Source: CAYWMP01 sp964459445 (GTDB lineage: Bacteria > Desulfobacterota > DSM-4660 > Desulfatiglandales > HGW-15). Taken from it: a DNA stretch of 64,000 nt. Position numbers and translations under genes: made by a program. A model generated the notes under the pieces. It saw only the letters and a program-made list of their open reading frames with translations, had not been told where the DNA came from and made no database searches. Position 1 is the first letter of the stretch; each line of letters starts with the position of its first letter. Shown here piece after piece: positions 1 through 8,593 of the stretch. The stretch is taken from NCBI GenBank assembly GCA_964459445.1, contig CAYWMP010000001.1, forward strand, positions 65,460 through 129,459, in the 5' to 3' direction.

Positions 1-1
1 A

Positions 2-571
2 AACCTTGCCCGATCCTTTGGCGCCATGCCACCAATGGTACTCGATCAGGTGGGGTACGGCGTCGGGAGCCATGATCTTCCGGACAGACCCAATCTATTG
101 CGCATTCTGATGGGGCGGGAACAGACGGACGAAAGAGTAGAAACCGTGGTCATCATTGAGGTGAATCTGGATGACACAAACCCTGAATGGTTGGGCTATC
201 TCATGGATCGACTGTTTGCCGGCGGGGCTTTGGACGTCCTATTCTGTCCGGTCCAAATGAAAAAGAACCGCCCGGGGATTCTAGTGCAGGTCATAGGCAA
301 ACCCCATCAGAAGGACGACCTGATGGATATCCTTTTTAAAGAATCCAGTTCGCTGGGCATCCGCTTCAGGTACAGCCAAAGAAAAATCCTCGATCGCGCG
401 ACAACAGAACTCGACAGTCCCTGGGGAAGTCTCAAGGTCAAGAAGGTGATTCAACCCGATGGGTCCTTTTCCCTTCTGCCCGAATATGAGGCATGCAAAA
501 AAATCGCAGAAGAAAAGGGTCTTCCCATCAAAGAAATCTACCATTGGGTTATGTCGGAAAACAAACCGTAA
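2..571 (+). CDS. larC: LarC-type nickel-pincer cofactor protein, C-terminal part
   Basis: Carboxy-terminal end of a LarC (DUF111) protein, the enzyme that inserts nickel into the pyridinium-dithiocarboxylate pincer cofactor used by lactate racemase and relatives. The frame is open from base 2, so the gene begins upstream of the window; about 189 residues are visible. Family hallmarks seen: VGYGVGSHDLPDRPNLLRI near the start and VNLDDTNPEWLGYLMDRLF, followed by the alpha/beta domain ending near EIYHWVMSENKP. The ATG at 26 is internal and not a start. The gene is followed after about 80 bp by pgpA on the same strand. Family assignment is by sequence recognition; the true partner enzyme is not in the window. 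Confidence 0.85.
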   Translation, partial: NLARSFGAMPPMVLDQVGYGVGSHDLPDRPNLLRILMGREQTDERVETVVIIEVNLDDTNPEWLGYLMDRLFAGGALDVLFCPVQMKKNRPGILVQVIGKPHQKDDLMDILFKESSSLGIRFRYSQRKILDRATTELDSPWGSLKVKKVIQPDGSFSLLPEYEACKKIAEEKGLPIKEIYHWVMSENKP

Positions 572-652
572 CGACTCTGGTTCGTGGTTGAAGGATTCAC
601 TGCCTGCCCGCCTCGGGCAGGTTAAAGGTTAATTGATAATACTGAAATCTTG

Positions 653-1177
653 ATGTCGCAAACCCATTCTGTTAAGTTCACCTTCAAAGCATCCTTTATC
701 AATGCCGGCATTCCGGGAAAGGCGGCATTGATCTTGGCTTCTTGGTTCGGTGCCGGATTGATGCCCATTGCCTCGGGCACTTTCGGAACCCTGGGCGCTG
801 TGCCCTTGGTTCTGATCTCAAGCGCTCTCAGACCGAACTTTGCCGTTCTTTTCCTATTGGCTTTCACCCTGCTGGCAATCTGGATTTCAGGTTTGAGCCG
901 AGAGATCCTTGGAAGAGATGATCCGTCGGAAATCGTTATTGATGAAGTAGCCGGATTTCTTCTGACCCTACTCTTCATACCCATAACCTGGTTCAGTCTA
1001 TTCATAGGATTCGTCCTATTCCGCATCTTCGACATACTGAAACCATTCCCCATTAGACGTCTGGAGAGAATAAAGGGAGGCGCTGGTATTGTTCTGGATG
1101 ACATATTGGCCGGGATTTATGCCAATCTCAGCTTGAGGATCGTCCTGTCGCTCATACAGTTGAGCGGAACATCCTGA
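653..1177 (+). CDS. pgpA: Phosphatidylglycerophosphatase A
   Basis: Membrane enzyme that dephosphorylates phosphatidylglycerophosphate to phosphatidylglycerol in phospholipid synthesis. About 174 residues, the usual size. Family motifs are SGTFGTLGAVP near residue 42, the acidic IVIDEVAGFLLTL near residue 96 and FDILKPFPIRRLE near 125, separated by three to four hydrophobic segments. A TTG directly precedes the ATG at 653; ATG is preferred although no strong ribosome-binding site is visible. A small GC hairpin (CTGCCCGCCTCGGGCAG, about 604-620) lies just upstream. cinA follows 26 bp later, so the two are probably co-transcribed. Confidence 0.9.
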   Translation: MSQTHSVKFTFKASFINAGIPGKAALILASWFGAGLMPIASGTFGTLGAVPLVLISSALRPNFAVLFLLAFTLLAIWISGLSREILGRDDPSEIVIDEVAGFLLTLLFIPITWFSLFIGFVLFRIFDILKPFPIRRLERIKGGAGIVLDDILAGIYANLSLRIVLSLIQLSGTS

Positions 1178-1203
1178 GTACCATAGTACAATCGGGTGAA
1201 TTA

Positions 1204-2460
1204 ATGCACGGTGAGATCATAACCATAGGTAACGAGCTTACTTCAGGCAGAACTGTGGATCATAATGCCTGGTATGCGGCGGGGAGACTCACGGCTTCGG
1301 GATTGAAGGTCACGCGTATTAGTACGGTTGGCGACCACCAGGAGAGACTCACCCATGTCTTGACGAGGGCCTTGAAGGAGTCGCGATTCATTATCATTAC
1401 CGGCGGCCTCGGCTCTACCGAAGACGACATGACCTGCGAGATTGCTGCCGGCGCCCTGAACCGGTCCCTCTGCCTGGATAAACAGATGTTCGATCAGATC
1501 AAAAGCTATGTTGAGGCCAGAGGTATCGAGATGTCGCCCTCCCTGGAAAAGATGGCATGGATGCCGGAAGGGTCAAGGCTCCTAAGTCCTAACGGAACCG
1601 TGTGCGGGTTTTCATTGAAGGAAGGCGATGTCCGGCTCTACTTCCTGCCGGGAGTCCCGGATCAGATGCGGTACCTCATGGATAAAGTCGTTCTCCCTAA
1701 CCTGCTAACCCATTACAAGACCCTTCCTGTCTTTCGACAAAAAATCTTAAAGCTTTACGGCCTCAATGAACCAAACATCGCCGAAATCCTGAAGGATCTC
1801 CCGAATAGGGCGATGCCCCTTAATCTGGGATTCTATCCCCAATTCCCTGAAAACCACATTACCATCAGTATGCGTGGTGACGATGAGCTTGAAGTGATGA
1901 AAGAATTGAAAGACATGGAAAAGGAGATACGTTCACGCGTTGGGCCCTATGTGTTCGCTTCAGAGAATCAGACCATGGAAGAGGTTGTGGGAGAACTGCT
2001 TCGGGTCAAGAACCGGACCGTCGCCTTGGCCGAATCCTGCACCGGAGGCCTTATTGGAAATCTTTTGACCAATGTTTCGGGCAGTTCCAACTATTTCCTT
2101 GGGGGGATGGTGGTTTATAGCAACCGGTCCAAGGTCGATCTGCTCGGAGTCTCACCTGAGACAATTAATAAACATGGTGCAGTTAGCGACCAAACCGTGC
2201 GCGAGATGGCTGAAGGTGTCAGAAAAGGGATGAACTCAGACATCGGTCTGGCGGTAACCGGCATTGCGGGCCCCGATGGAGGAACAGAAGATAAACCGGT
2301 GGGCACCGTCCATATAGGGCTCGCTCAATCGGATAGGACATCCTCCGGCAAGTATCGCTTTTGGGGGACAAGGAAGCAGATCAAGCAAAACACGGCCATG
2401 ATGGCCCTGGATTGGGTGAGAAGGTACCTGAATGGAGATCCGTTCCTTTCTGGCCTTTGA
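1204..2460 (+). CDS. cinA: CinA family nicotinamide-nucleotide amidohydrolase
   Basis: Two-domain CinA protein of normal length (418 aa). The N-terminal MoaB/MogA-like domain shows ITGGLGSTEDDMT near residue 67, the signature of the ADP-ribose/COG1058 hydrolase domain. The C-terminal NMN-deamidase domain shows ALAESCTGGLIGNLLT near 276 and VTGIAGPDGGTEDKPVGTV near 350. The family recycles NMN produced by NAD-dependent DNA ligase. The gene overlaps thpR by 29 bp and lies upstream of recA, the conserved cinA-thpR-recA order of many bacteria, which supports a shared transcript with DNA-repair genes. Confidence 0.93.
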   Translation: MHGEIITIGNELTSGRTVDHNAWYAAGRLTASGLKVTRISTVGDHQERLTHVLTRALKESRFIIITGGLGSTEDDMTCEIAAGALNRSLCLDKQMFDQIKSYVEARGIEMSPSLEKMAWMPEGSRLLSPNGTVCGFSLKEGDVRLYFLPGVPDQMRYLMDKVVLPNLLTHYKTLPVFRQKILKLYGLNEPNIAEILKDLPNRAMPLNLGFYPQFPENHITISMRGDDELEVMKELKDMEKEIRSRVGPYVFASENQTMEEVVGELLRVKNRTVALAESCTGGLIGNLLTNVSGSSNYFLGGMVVYSNRSKVDLLGVSPETINKHGAVSDQTVREMAEGVRKGMNSDIGLAVTGIAGPDGGTEDKPVGTVHIGLAQSDRTSSGKYRFWGTRKQIKQNTAMMALDWVRRYLNGDPFLSGL

Positions 2461-3004
2461 GTTGCCACAGGATATTAGGAAGGTCGTCGTTCAAGTTTCC
2501 GGTGAACTCAGGAAATCTCCTCTGGACGTTAGATGGGTCAAACCTAAGAATATCCATCTCACGGTTGTCTTCCTGGGCAACATCAGAGAAGATGAGATTC
2601 CGTCCCTCAGAGATGCGGCGGAGAAAGTTTGTTTGAGTTTTGATCCCTTTTCTGTATCCTTGAAAGGGGTAGGATGTTTCCCGAACAGGCGTAAACCGAG
2701 GGTCCTATGGGTGGGGCTGGATGGCGACATCGAAAGGATGGGAAGTTTAAGGGATTCCCTTCAGGAAAGTCTGAGGCCCTTTGGGGTCAAACAGGAAAAG
2801 AGGGCGTTCAGACCCCATCTCACCCTGGGGCGATTTCGTAGAATAGGGAAAGCCCTTAAGCACCTGGAGGCACTCATTGCCGAGCATGAATCCCTGACAA
2901 CCCCGGAGTGTCCTTTAAACGAACTGATCCTTTTCAGAAGTGATCTTAAGCCAAGCGGGGCGGTGTACTCTAAAATTGCCGCCTTTCCCCTTGCAGGCTG
3001 TTAA
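2432..3004 (+). CDS. thpR: RNA 2',3'-cyclic phosphodiesterase (2H family)
   Basis: Member of the 2H phosphoesterase/LigT family, which hydrolyses 2',3'-cyclic phosphates at RNA ends. Length 190 aa matches ThpR. Both catalytic HxT motifs are visible: HLTVVFLGN with His42 and Thr44, and RPHLTLGRFRR near residue 128. The start overlaps the end of cinA. The last codons and the TAA stop (AGGCTGTTAA) coincide with the left end of a dispersed palindromic element (2995-3189), so the final residues may have been set by that element. Function in vivo is not known for most members. Confidence 0.9.
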   Translation: MEIRSFLAFELPQDIRKVVVQVSGELRKSPLDVRWVKPKNIHLTVVFLGNIREDEIPSLRDAAEKVCLSFDPFSVSLKGVGCFPNRRKPRVLWVGLDGDIERMGSLRDSLQESLRPFGVKQEKRAFRPHLTLGRFRRIGKALKHLEALIAEHESLTTPECPLNELILFRSDLKPSGAVYSKIAAFPLAGC

Positions 3005-3189
3005 AAAACGCTCATCTGCCGTTCGACAGGCTCACGGCCCTGAGCAAAGCCGAAGAGCGGCGTTGCACTTCATCTTCTTGTCGCGCCGAAGCCTTGGCGA
3101 AGGCGGATCGTCATGGCGACGTACCTTTATGTACGACTCATTCCTCGGGATTTCGTGCGCCTAACATCTAAGGTATTTTTTATCAGCCT
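2995..3189. repeat. Dispersed palindromic element, family 2 (copy a)
   Basis: Composite element with related ends: left AGGCTGTTAAAAAACGCTCA, right (complement) AGGCTGATAAAAAATACC. The right inner part, about 3109-3170, matches in inverted orientation the element at 40076-40204: both contain a GTCGTAC...GTACGTCGC palindrome next to a GGCGCACGA..TCCCGAG block. The middle holds GACAGGCTCACGGCCCTGAG, which recurs in degenerate form near 38880 and 59630. No transposase is present. The left end supplies the thpR stop codon. Confidence 0.7.
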
Positions 3190-3397
3190 ACACAGTAATG
3201 AATTTACCAAAACCGCTTAGTTACTATTGACCATTGAATATTAATTGTTGAATATTGAATAGTGTAGATTGACGATTGACAGGCGGCAGTAGGGAAAAGA
3301 AAAATAATGAAGACCTCGGACCTTTCCACAGAGGCTCGAGGTGTGCAAATGAACCATGACGATCGACAACTGACAAAGCAATAAAGGGGGTAAGAGC
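3190..3397. other. recA leader, AT-rich, no gene seen
   Basis: Non-coding. About 3226-3290 holds degenerate ATTGAATATTG/GACGATTGAC units resembling low-complexity repeats near 10000-10310. The recA ribosome-binding site AAAGGGGGTAAGAG is at its end. I did not recognise a convincing LexA box. Confidence 0.4.
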
Positions 3398-4441
3398 ATG
3401 GCAAATCAGATGGATAGAGACAAAGCGGTCGAGCAAGCCATCTCGCAGATAGAGCGGCAGTTTGGACGGGGCTCAATCATGAAGATGAGCGCGGAGAAGG
3501 TGATCGATATACCGGCCATTTCGACGGGATCAATTGCCCTTGATCTCGCCCTCGGCATCGGCGGCGTTCCACGGGGGAGAGTGGTAGAAATATACGGCCC
3601 GGAGTCATCCGGGAAAACGACCCTGGCCTTGCACATCGCTGCCGAAGCACAGACCAATGAAGGCATGGTCGCCTTCGTGGATGCAGAACACGCCCTCGAT
3701 GTAGGGTATGCCAGGAAATTGGGTGTCGACGTGGATAGTCTGTTGGTCAGCCAACCCGATACGGGCGAACAGGGTCTGGATATCGCCGAAATCCTCGTCA
3801 GAAGCGGCGCCATAGACCTCCTCATTATCGACTCAGTTGCTGCCCTGACTCCTAGGGCTGAAATTGAGGGTGAGATGGGCGATTCGCACGTGGGACTCCA
3901 GGCACGATTGATGTCCCAGGCCTTGAGAAAGCTGACGGGGACCATCAGCAAATCCAGGACCTGTGTCATATTTATCAATCAGATAAGAATAAAAATCGGC
4001 GTCATGTTCGGGAATCCTGAGACCACAACCGGCGGCAATGCCTTAAAATTCTACGCAAGCCAACGACTGGACATCCGACGAATAGGCGCTATCAAGGAAG
4101 GAGATCAAGCCGTTGGAAACAGAACAAGGGTTCGGGTCGTGAAAAACAAAATTGCGCCGCCCTTCAAGGATGCCGAATTCGATATTATCTATGGAAAAGG
4201 CATCTCAAAAGAAGGCGATATCCTCGATCTGGGCGTATCCCTGGGAATTGTTGAAAAAAGCGGCGCTTGGTATTCCTACAGTGGAGAAAGATTGGGCCAG
4301 GGGAGAGAGAACGTGAAACGGTTTTTGGCTGAAAACGGAGATATTATGGAGAATATCGCAGCCGCCATTATGGATAAAACGGGACTCAAAAAACAGGCCG
4401 GTGATGCAGAGGACAAGGAGAAGGAAGAGAAAGGGGAATAA
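3398..4441 (+). CDS. recA: RecA recombinase
   Basis: Cytosolic ATP-dependent strand-exchange protein for homologous recombination and SOS induction; 347 aa, normal size. Walker A GPESSGKTT lies near residue 68, Walker B LLIIDSVAAL near 142, and loop 2 INQIRIKIGVMFGNPETTTGG near 195 is intact (quoted approximately). The acidic lysine/glutamate-rich C-terminus is typical. A strong ribosome-binding site (GGGGGTAAGAG) precedes the ATG. It follows cinA and thpR but is separated from them by a repeat and about 390 bp, so it may have its own promoter. alaS follows 62 bp downstream, a common neighbour. Confidence 0.98.
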   Translation: MANQMDRDKAVEQAISQIERQFGRGSIMKMSAEKVIDIPAISTGSIALDLALGIGGVPRGRVVEIYGPESSGKTTLALHIAAEAQTNEGMVAFVDAEHALDVGYARKLGVDVDSLLVSQPDTGEQGLDIAEILVRSGAIDLLIIDSVAALTPRAEIEGEMGDSHVGLQARLMSQALRKLTGTISKSRTCVIFINQIRIKIGVMFGNPETTTGGNALKFYASQRLDIRRIGAIKEGDQAVGNRTRVRVVKNKIAPPFKDAEFDIIYGKGISKEGDILDLGVSLGIVEKSGAWYSYSGERLGQGRENVKRFLAENGDIMENIAAAIMDKTGLKKQAGDAEDKEKEEKGE

Positions 4442-4503
4442 AGGCACACTAATTGCTACTCAAGATCCTTCAGCGCCGGATTATGGATATAGAGGAATAA
4501 TGA

Positions 4504-7149
4504 ATGGACTTTAGATCAATAAGGCAAAAATTCTTTGATTACTTTATGGCCCGGGGCCATGAACAGGTCAGCAGTTCATCTCTGGTTCCAAAGGATGATC
4601 CCACGCTTTTATTCACCAACGCGGGGATGGTTCAATTTAAAAGCGTTTTCCTCGGAGAGGAAGCCAGGGACTACACGCGTGCGGTCACCTCCCAAAAATG
4701 CGTACGCGCCGGAGGGAAACACAATGACCTGGAAAATGTCGGATACACTGCCAGGCATCACACCTTTTTCGAGATGCTCGGCAACTTCTCCTTCGGCGAT
4801 TACTTCAAAAAAGAGGCCGTCAACTGGGGATGGGAACTCCTCACCGAAGGTTATGGACTCCCTGCAGACAAACTATACGCTTCCGTCTTCAAAGACGATG
4901 ATGAAGCCTATGAACTCTGGCAAAAAGAAGTAGGCCTTCCTTCCGAGAGGATCGTCCGGCTTGGAGAAAAGGACAATTTTTGGGCAATGGGGGATACCGG
5001 ACCCTGCGGCCCTTGCTCGGAGATATTGATCGATCAGGGTGAAGCCCTGAGTTGTGGAAAACCCGACTGTGCCCCCGGGTGCGATTGCGATCGGTATTTG
5101 GAGATCTGGAACCTGGTTTTCATGCAGTTCGAACGATCTCAAAACGGAGATCTCACCCCTCTTCCCAAGACCAATATTGATACGGGGTTGGGTTTGGAAA
5201 GAATTACAGCCGTGGTTCAAGGTGTCTTTTCTAATTATGATACTGACCTGTTTCTACCCATCATCGGTCGAATCGAAGACATATCCGCGAAAAAGTATGG
5301 GGAAAACAATAAGGATGATGTTTCCTTCAAAGTAATCGCGGATCACGCCCGTGCCGCCGCATTCCTGATTGGCGACGGTGTGATGCCTTCCAACGAAGGG
5401 CGGGGATATGTCCTCAGGCGAATTATTCGAAGGGCGATTAGATTCGGTCACGTCCTTGGCATCAAAGATCCCTTTTTCCCCATTGTGGCGAATAAGGTCA
5501 TCGAGATGATGGGTCCGGATTACGGGGATCTTGTCTCTTCAAAGAGTTTCATTGAAGGCATCCTCATGAATGAAGAAAAGCGATTCGCCGATACGCTTTT
5601 TTACAGCATGAAGGTCCTTGAAGAAAATGTTGAAGGGATAAAGGACAAGGGGGATACGATCATCCCCGGGAACCTCGCCTTTAAACTATACGACACCTAC
5701 GGTCTTTCTTTGGATATCGTTCAGGATGTTGCTCGAGAAGAGGGACTCACGATAGACATGGCCGGCTATGACGAGGCCATGAAAAAACAGAGGATGCAAT
5801 CCCAGGCTGCCTGGAAAGGCAGCGGCGAAGAGGAGGTTCCCGAAGCCTACCGCAAACTAACGGCTAAGGGCGTAAAAACACAATTCCTGGGTTACGAAAC
5901 CCTGAACACCAAATCCAAAGTCATCGAGATACTCAAGAACGGGAAGGAATCATCCGCTGCAAAGGAGGGAGATGCGGTCGAAATCGTTTTGGACAAAACC
6001 CCCTTCTATGGAGAGGCCGGCGGCCAGGTCGGAGATAAGGGCCGATTGGTTTCCGAAGATATGGTTTTGGAGGTCACAAATACCCTCAAATTCGGGATGG
6101 ACTTTGTTGTCCACAAGGGGCTCATGAAAGTGGGCAGCCTCGCATCGGGAGTTAAAATTGAAGCCCGCGTTGATGCCGAAACGAGAAAAGCTACGGAATC
6201 TAACCACACAGCCACCCATCTGTTGCATGCGGCTCTCAGGGAGGTGTTGGGAGATCACGTAAAACAAGCGGGTTCCCTGGTGGCCCCGGATAGACTTCGA
6301 TTCGATTTCAGCCATTTTGCCCAGGTTGACCCGGAAAAACTCAAAGAAATCGAAGACGTGGTTAACAGGCATATCCGTGGGAATCTACCCCTGACCACGG
6401 AAGTGATGTCTCGCGAGGATGCCATGACCACAGGCGCTATGGCCATCTTTGAGGAGAGGTATGGGGAGACGGTCCGGCTTGTTCGCCTCGGAGATGGGGT
6501 AAGCATGGAACTCTGTGGCGGGACCCATACCGCGAGTTCCGGGGATATCGGTCTATTCAGAATCCTGAGCGAAAGTGCCATCGGCGCCAATCTCCGAAGA
6601 ATAGAGGCACTGACAGGCAAAGCGGCCCTCGAACATGACCAACGTCAGGACGAGAATTTAAAGCAAATTGCGTCCTTATTAAAGGCCTCGCCGGATCAAT
6701 TGCTGGATCGAGTTGAACGGCTGCTCAAAGAAAACAAGGAAAAGGACCGGGAGATTGAATCCCTCAAAGCAAAAATTCTCACGAGCAAATCAACGGATCT
6801 GATTTCCGGCGTCAGAGAGATAAAAGGGATCAAGGTTTTGACCCAGGAAGTGGAAGCAGGTTCGCCCAAAGAAATGCGCGATTTTACAGATCAACTCAAA
6901 GACAAGCTGGTATCGGGCATCATTGTTCTAGGGGCCAAGGGTCAGGGCAAGGCCATGCTCATATGCCTGGTGACCAAAGATCTGATGGATAGGTTCAAGG
7001 CAGGGCAGATCATCAGCCGGTTATCTGTTATCGTAGGTGGAAAAGGCGGGGGACGTCCGGATATGGCCCAAGGGGGTGGGAGCCGTCCTGATAAACTCGG
7101 ACTTGCGTTGGAATCGGTTTATGACATGGTAGAGGCAGAAGGGAAGTAG
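4504..7149 (+). CDS. alaS: Alanyl-tRNA synthetase
   Basis: Class II synthetase that charges tRNA-Ala and edits mischarged Ser/Gly; 881 aa, full length. The catalytic core begins at the start with MDFRSIRQKFFDYF and includes TNAGMVQFKSVFLG and the class II motif 3 region GYVLRRIIRRAIRFG. The editing domain carries HTATHLLHAAL near residue 565 and CGGTH near 667, the zinc-binding residues. The DHHA1 C-terminal domain ends in VGGKGGGRPDMAQGGG. Start supported by AGAGGAATA upstream. It ends 13 bp before the convergent bamD stop. Confidence 0.98.
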   Translation: MDFRSIRQKFFDYFMARGHEQVSSSSLVPKDDPTLLFTNAGMVQFKSVFLGEEARDYTRAVTSQKCVRAGGKHNDLENVGYTARHHTFFEMLGNFSFGDYFKKEAVNWGWELLTEGYGLPADKLYASVFKDDDEAYELWQKEVGLPSERIVRLGEKDNFWAMGDTGPCGPCSEILIDQGEALSCGKPDCAPGCDCDRYLEIWNLVFMQFERSQNGDLTPLPKTNIDTGLGLERITAVVQGVFSNYDTDLFLPIIGRIEDISAKKYGENNKDDVSFKVIADHARAAAFLIGDGVMPSNEGRGYVLRRIIRRAIRFGHVLGIKDPFFPIVANKVIEMMGPDYGDLVSSKSFIEGILMNEEKRFADTLFYSMKVLEENVEGIKDKGDTIIPGNLAFKLYDTYGLSLDIVQDVAREEGLTIDMAGYDEAMKKQRMQSQAAWKGSGEEEVPEAYRKLTAKGVKTQFLGYETLNTKSKVIEILKNGKESSAAKEGDAVEIVLDKTPFYGEAGGQVGDKGRLVSEDMVLEVTNTLKFGMDFVVHKGLMKVGSLASGVKIEARVDAETRKATESNHTATHLLHAALREVLGDHVKQAGSLVAPDRLRFDFSHFAQVDPEKLKEIEDVVNRHIRGNLPLTTEVMSREDAMTTGAMAIFEERYGETVRLVRLGDGVSMELCGGTHTASSGDIGLFRILSESAIGANLRRIEALTGKAALEHDQRQDENLKQIASLLKASPDQLLDRVERLLKENKEKDREIESLKAKILTSKSTDLISGVREIKGIKVLTQEVEAGSPKEMRDFTDQLKDKLVSGIIVLGAKGQGKAMLICLVTKDLMDRFKAGQIISRLSVIVGGKGGGRPDMAQGGGSRPDKLGLALESVYDMVEAEGK

Positions 7150-7162
7150 TAATGCGGTAGTT

Positions 7163-7858
7163 CTACTCTTTCTTTCCCGCAAGCTCGGCCTTGCATTTAC
7201 TGATATATTCAAGGGCTTCGTGGTACTGTCCCATGTCCGGGTAGTTTTTGATAATGTAACTGTACCTGTCCAGCGCTGCCTGATATCTCCCCATTTTGTA
7301 GTAGAAATGGCCCACCAGCAATTCATATTCTGCAAGGTATATGAGGCATTTCCGAATATTCTTCCGGGCCCTGTTGGCATAGGGATCCCTGGGAAATCTC
7401 TTTATAAGACGCTCAAATTCTTCCTTTGCTTTATAGGTGTTTGATTGCTCTCTGTCGATGGTAGACATCTGTAAGAAATGGCTCATGCCCTTTTGATAGA
7501 TGACATAGGGGATGTTTTCATTTTTAGGGTGCAGTCTTTCGAACTCGTCGTAGGCCTCAATAGCCTCGTCATATTGTTCAGTCCTAAATAAGGCCTCCGC
7601 CATTTTCAATTCAGCGACTACGGCATATCCGCTATAGGGGTAGCGATCTTTTAGATTCTGGAAAGCGTCGACCGCATCCGTGTAATTGCCGCTTTCCATT
7701 TTCTCCATGCCTTCAGCCATGAGTTCAGGCGCGCTTAATTCTTCCTCTTCTCCGAAGAAATAGCCCTTGAGGTTATCAAAGGACGCACATCCCCCCAGAA
7801 GAAAAGCCGCTATAAGACCCAACAGAAAAGTCTTTAATAAAATATTCGGTTTTTCCAT
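7163..7858 (-). CDS. bamD: BamD-type outer-membrane assembly lipoprotein
   Basis: Lipoprotein of the BAM complex, which inserts beta-barrel proteins into the outer membrane. The signal peptide ends in the lipobox LLGGC (Cys near residue 24). About five TPR units follow, including NYTDAVDAFQNLKDRYPYSG, EQYDEAIEAYDEFERLHP and GRYQAALDRYSYIIKNYPD. Length (231 aa) fits BamD/YfiO. An upstream GGAG gives a plausible start. Convergent with alaS. BamD versus a generic TPR lipoprotein is decided on the tandem xxYPxS and HPxN features; fairly confident. Confidence 0.85.
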   Translation of the reverse strand: MEKPNILLKTFLLGLIAAFLLGGCASFDNLKGYFFGEEEELSAPELMAEGMEKMESGNYTDAVDAFQNLKDRYPYSGYAVVAELKMAEALFRTEQYDEAIEAYDEFERLHPKNENIPYVIYQKGMSHFLQMSTIDREQSNTYKAKEEFERLIKRFPRDPYANRARKNIRKCLIYLAEYELLVGHFYYKMGRYQAALDRYSYIIKNYPDMGQYHEALEYISKCKAELAGKKE

Positions 7859-8056
7859 TTACTTATACTCCAGGTTCTAATATTGCTTTGATCTGTTTAC
7901 CGCCTAACTAGGGGACCTGTTCCCTGGCCATTTCAAATCCATGCCTCTCTTGATTGGTGTTTTGCGCAGAATGCTCTTTAGCGGGCCATCAAAATGGTGT
8001 CTTCGCGTCCGAAAGTTCGGGAGGGCCACACTATCCACCCTTGGGGTTTCCCATAA

Positions 8057-8380
8057 TCAGAGGAGCTTTTTGAGTCCTTCTTCGATACTGCTTTTGGGTT
8101 GAGCTCCGACGATGGTCTGGGCCACCTCTCCATCCTTGAAGAGTATGAGAGTAGGTATATTTCTGATGCCGAATTTGGCAGGCGTCTGCCTGTTTTGGTC
8201 GACATCCATCTTGGCAACCTTTATTTTACCCTGATATTGCGTTGCCAATTCTTCAACCACCGGTGCAACCATTCGGCAGGGGCCGCACCATGCTGCCCAG
8301 AAATCCACCATTGCTGGTGTTTCCGATTGCATTATCTCTGATTCAAAGCTCTCATCTGTGACTTCCAAAATATCAGCCAT
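8057..8380 (-). CDS. trxA: Thioredoxin
   Basis: Cytosolic dithiol-disulfide oxidoreductase, 107 aa. The active site is WCGPCR near residue 30 and the cis-proline loop is IRNIPTLILF near 72. I place the start at 8380 (MADILEV) because AAAGGAG lies 8 nt upstream; the open frame extends seven codons further but without support. A sigma-70-like promoter is visible upstream (TTGACA 8451-8446, 17-bp spacer, TAATTT 8428-8423). Monocistronic by appearance. Confidence 0.96.
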   Translation of the reverse strand: MADILEVTDESFESEIMQSETPAMVDFWAAWCGPCRMVAPVVEELATQYQGKIKVAKMDVDQNRQTPAKFGIRNIPTLILFKDGEVAQTIVGAQPKSSIEEGLKKLL

Positions 8381-8422
8381 TGAGATTCTCCTTTCGGCCA
8401 TCCGTAAGTTTCTTAAGGTGGT

Positions 8423-8451
8423 AAATTAACATCGCCCCTTATCTTTGTCAA
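8423..8451 (-). promoter_or_regulatory. Probable sigma-70 promoter of trxA
   Basis: Minus strand: -35 TTGACA at 8451-8446, 17-bp spacer, -10 TAATTT at 8428-8423, about 45 bp upstream of the trxA start. The -35 is a perfect match; the -10 is weaker. Confidence 0.55.
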
Positions 8452-8593
8452 TATTCGGGACCGCCCCTGATCCTCTATCGGGGTATCAGTTTCGCCTGGT
8501 TTTAAATTGACTATTTAAATTGACTAAGAAATCAGAATCGACAAAAATGGCGGGTCATGAATACCTTTAGTTAATTCGCAAAATGAACTGACC

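Noticed and set aside
2940..3164. 74-codon open frame after thpR
   Set aside because: It lies mostly in a family 2 repeat (VRQAHGPEQSRR-type text) and overlaps thpR out of frame.
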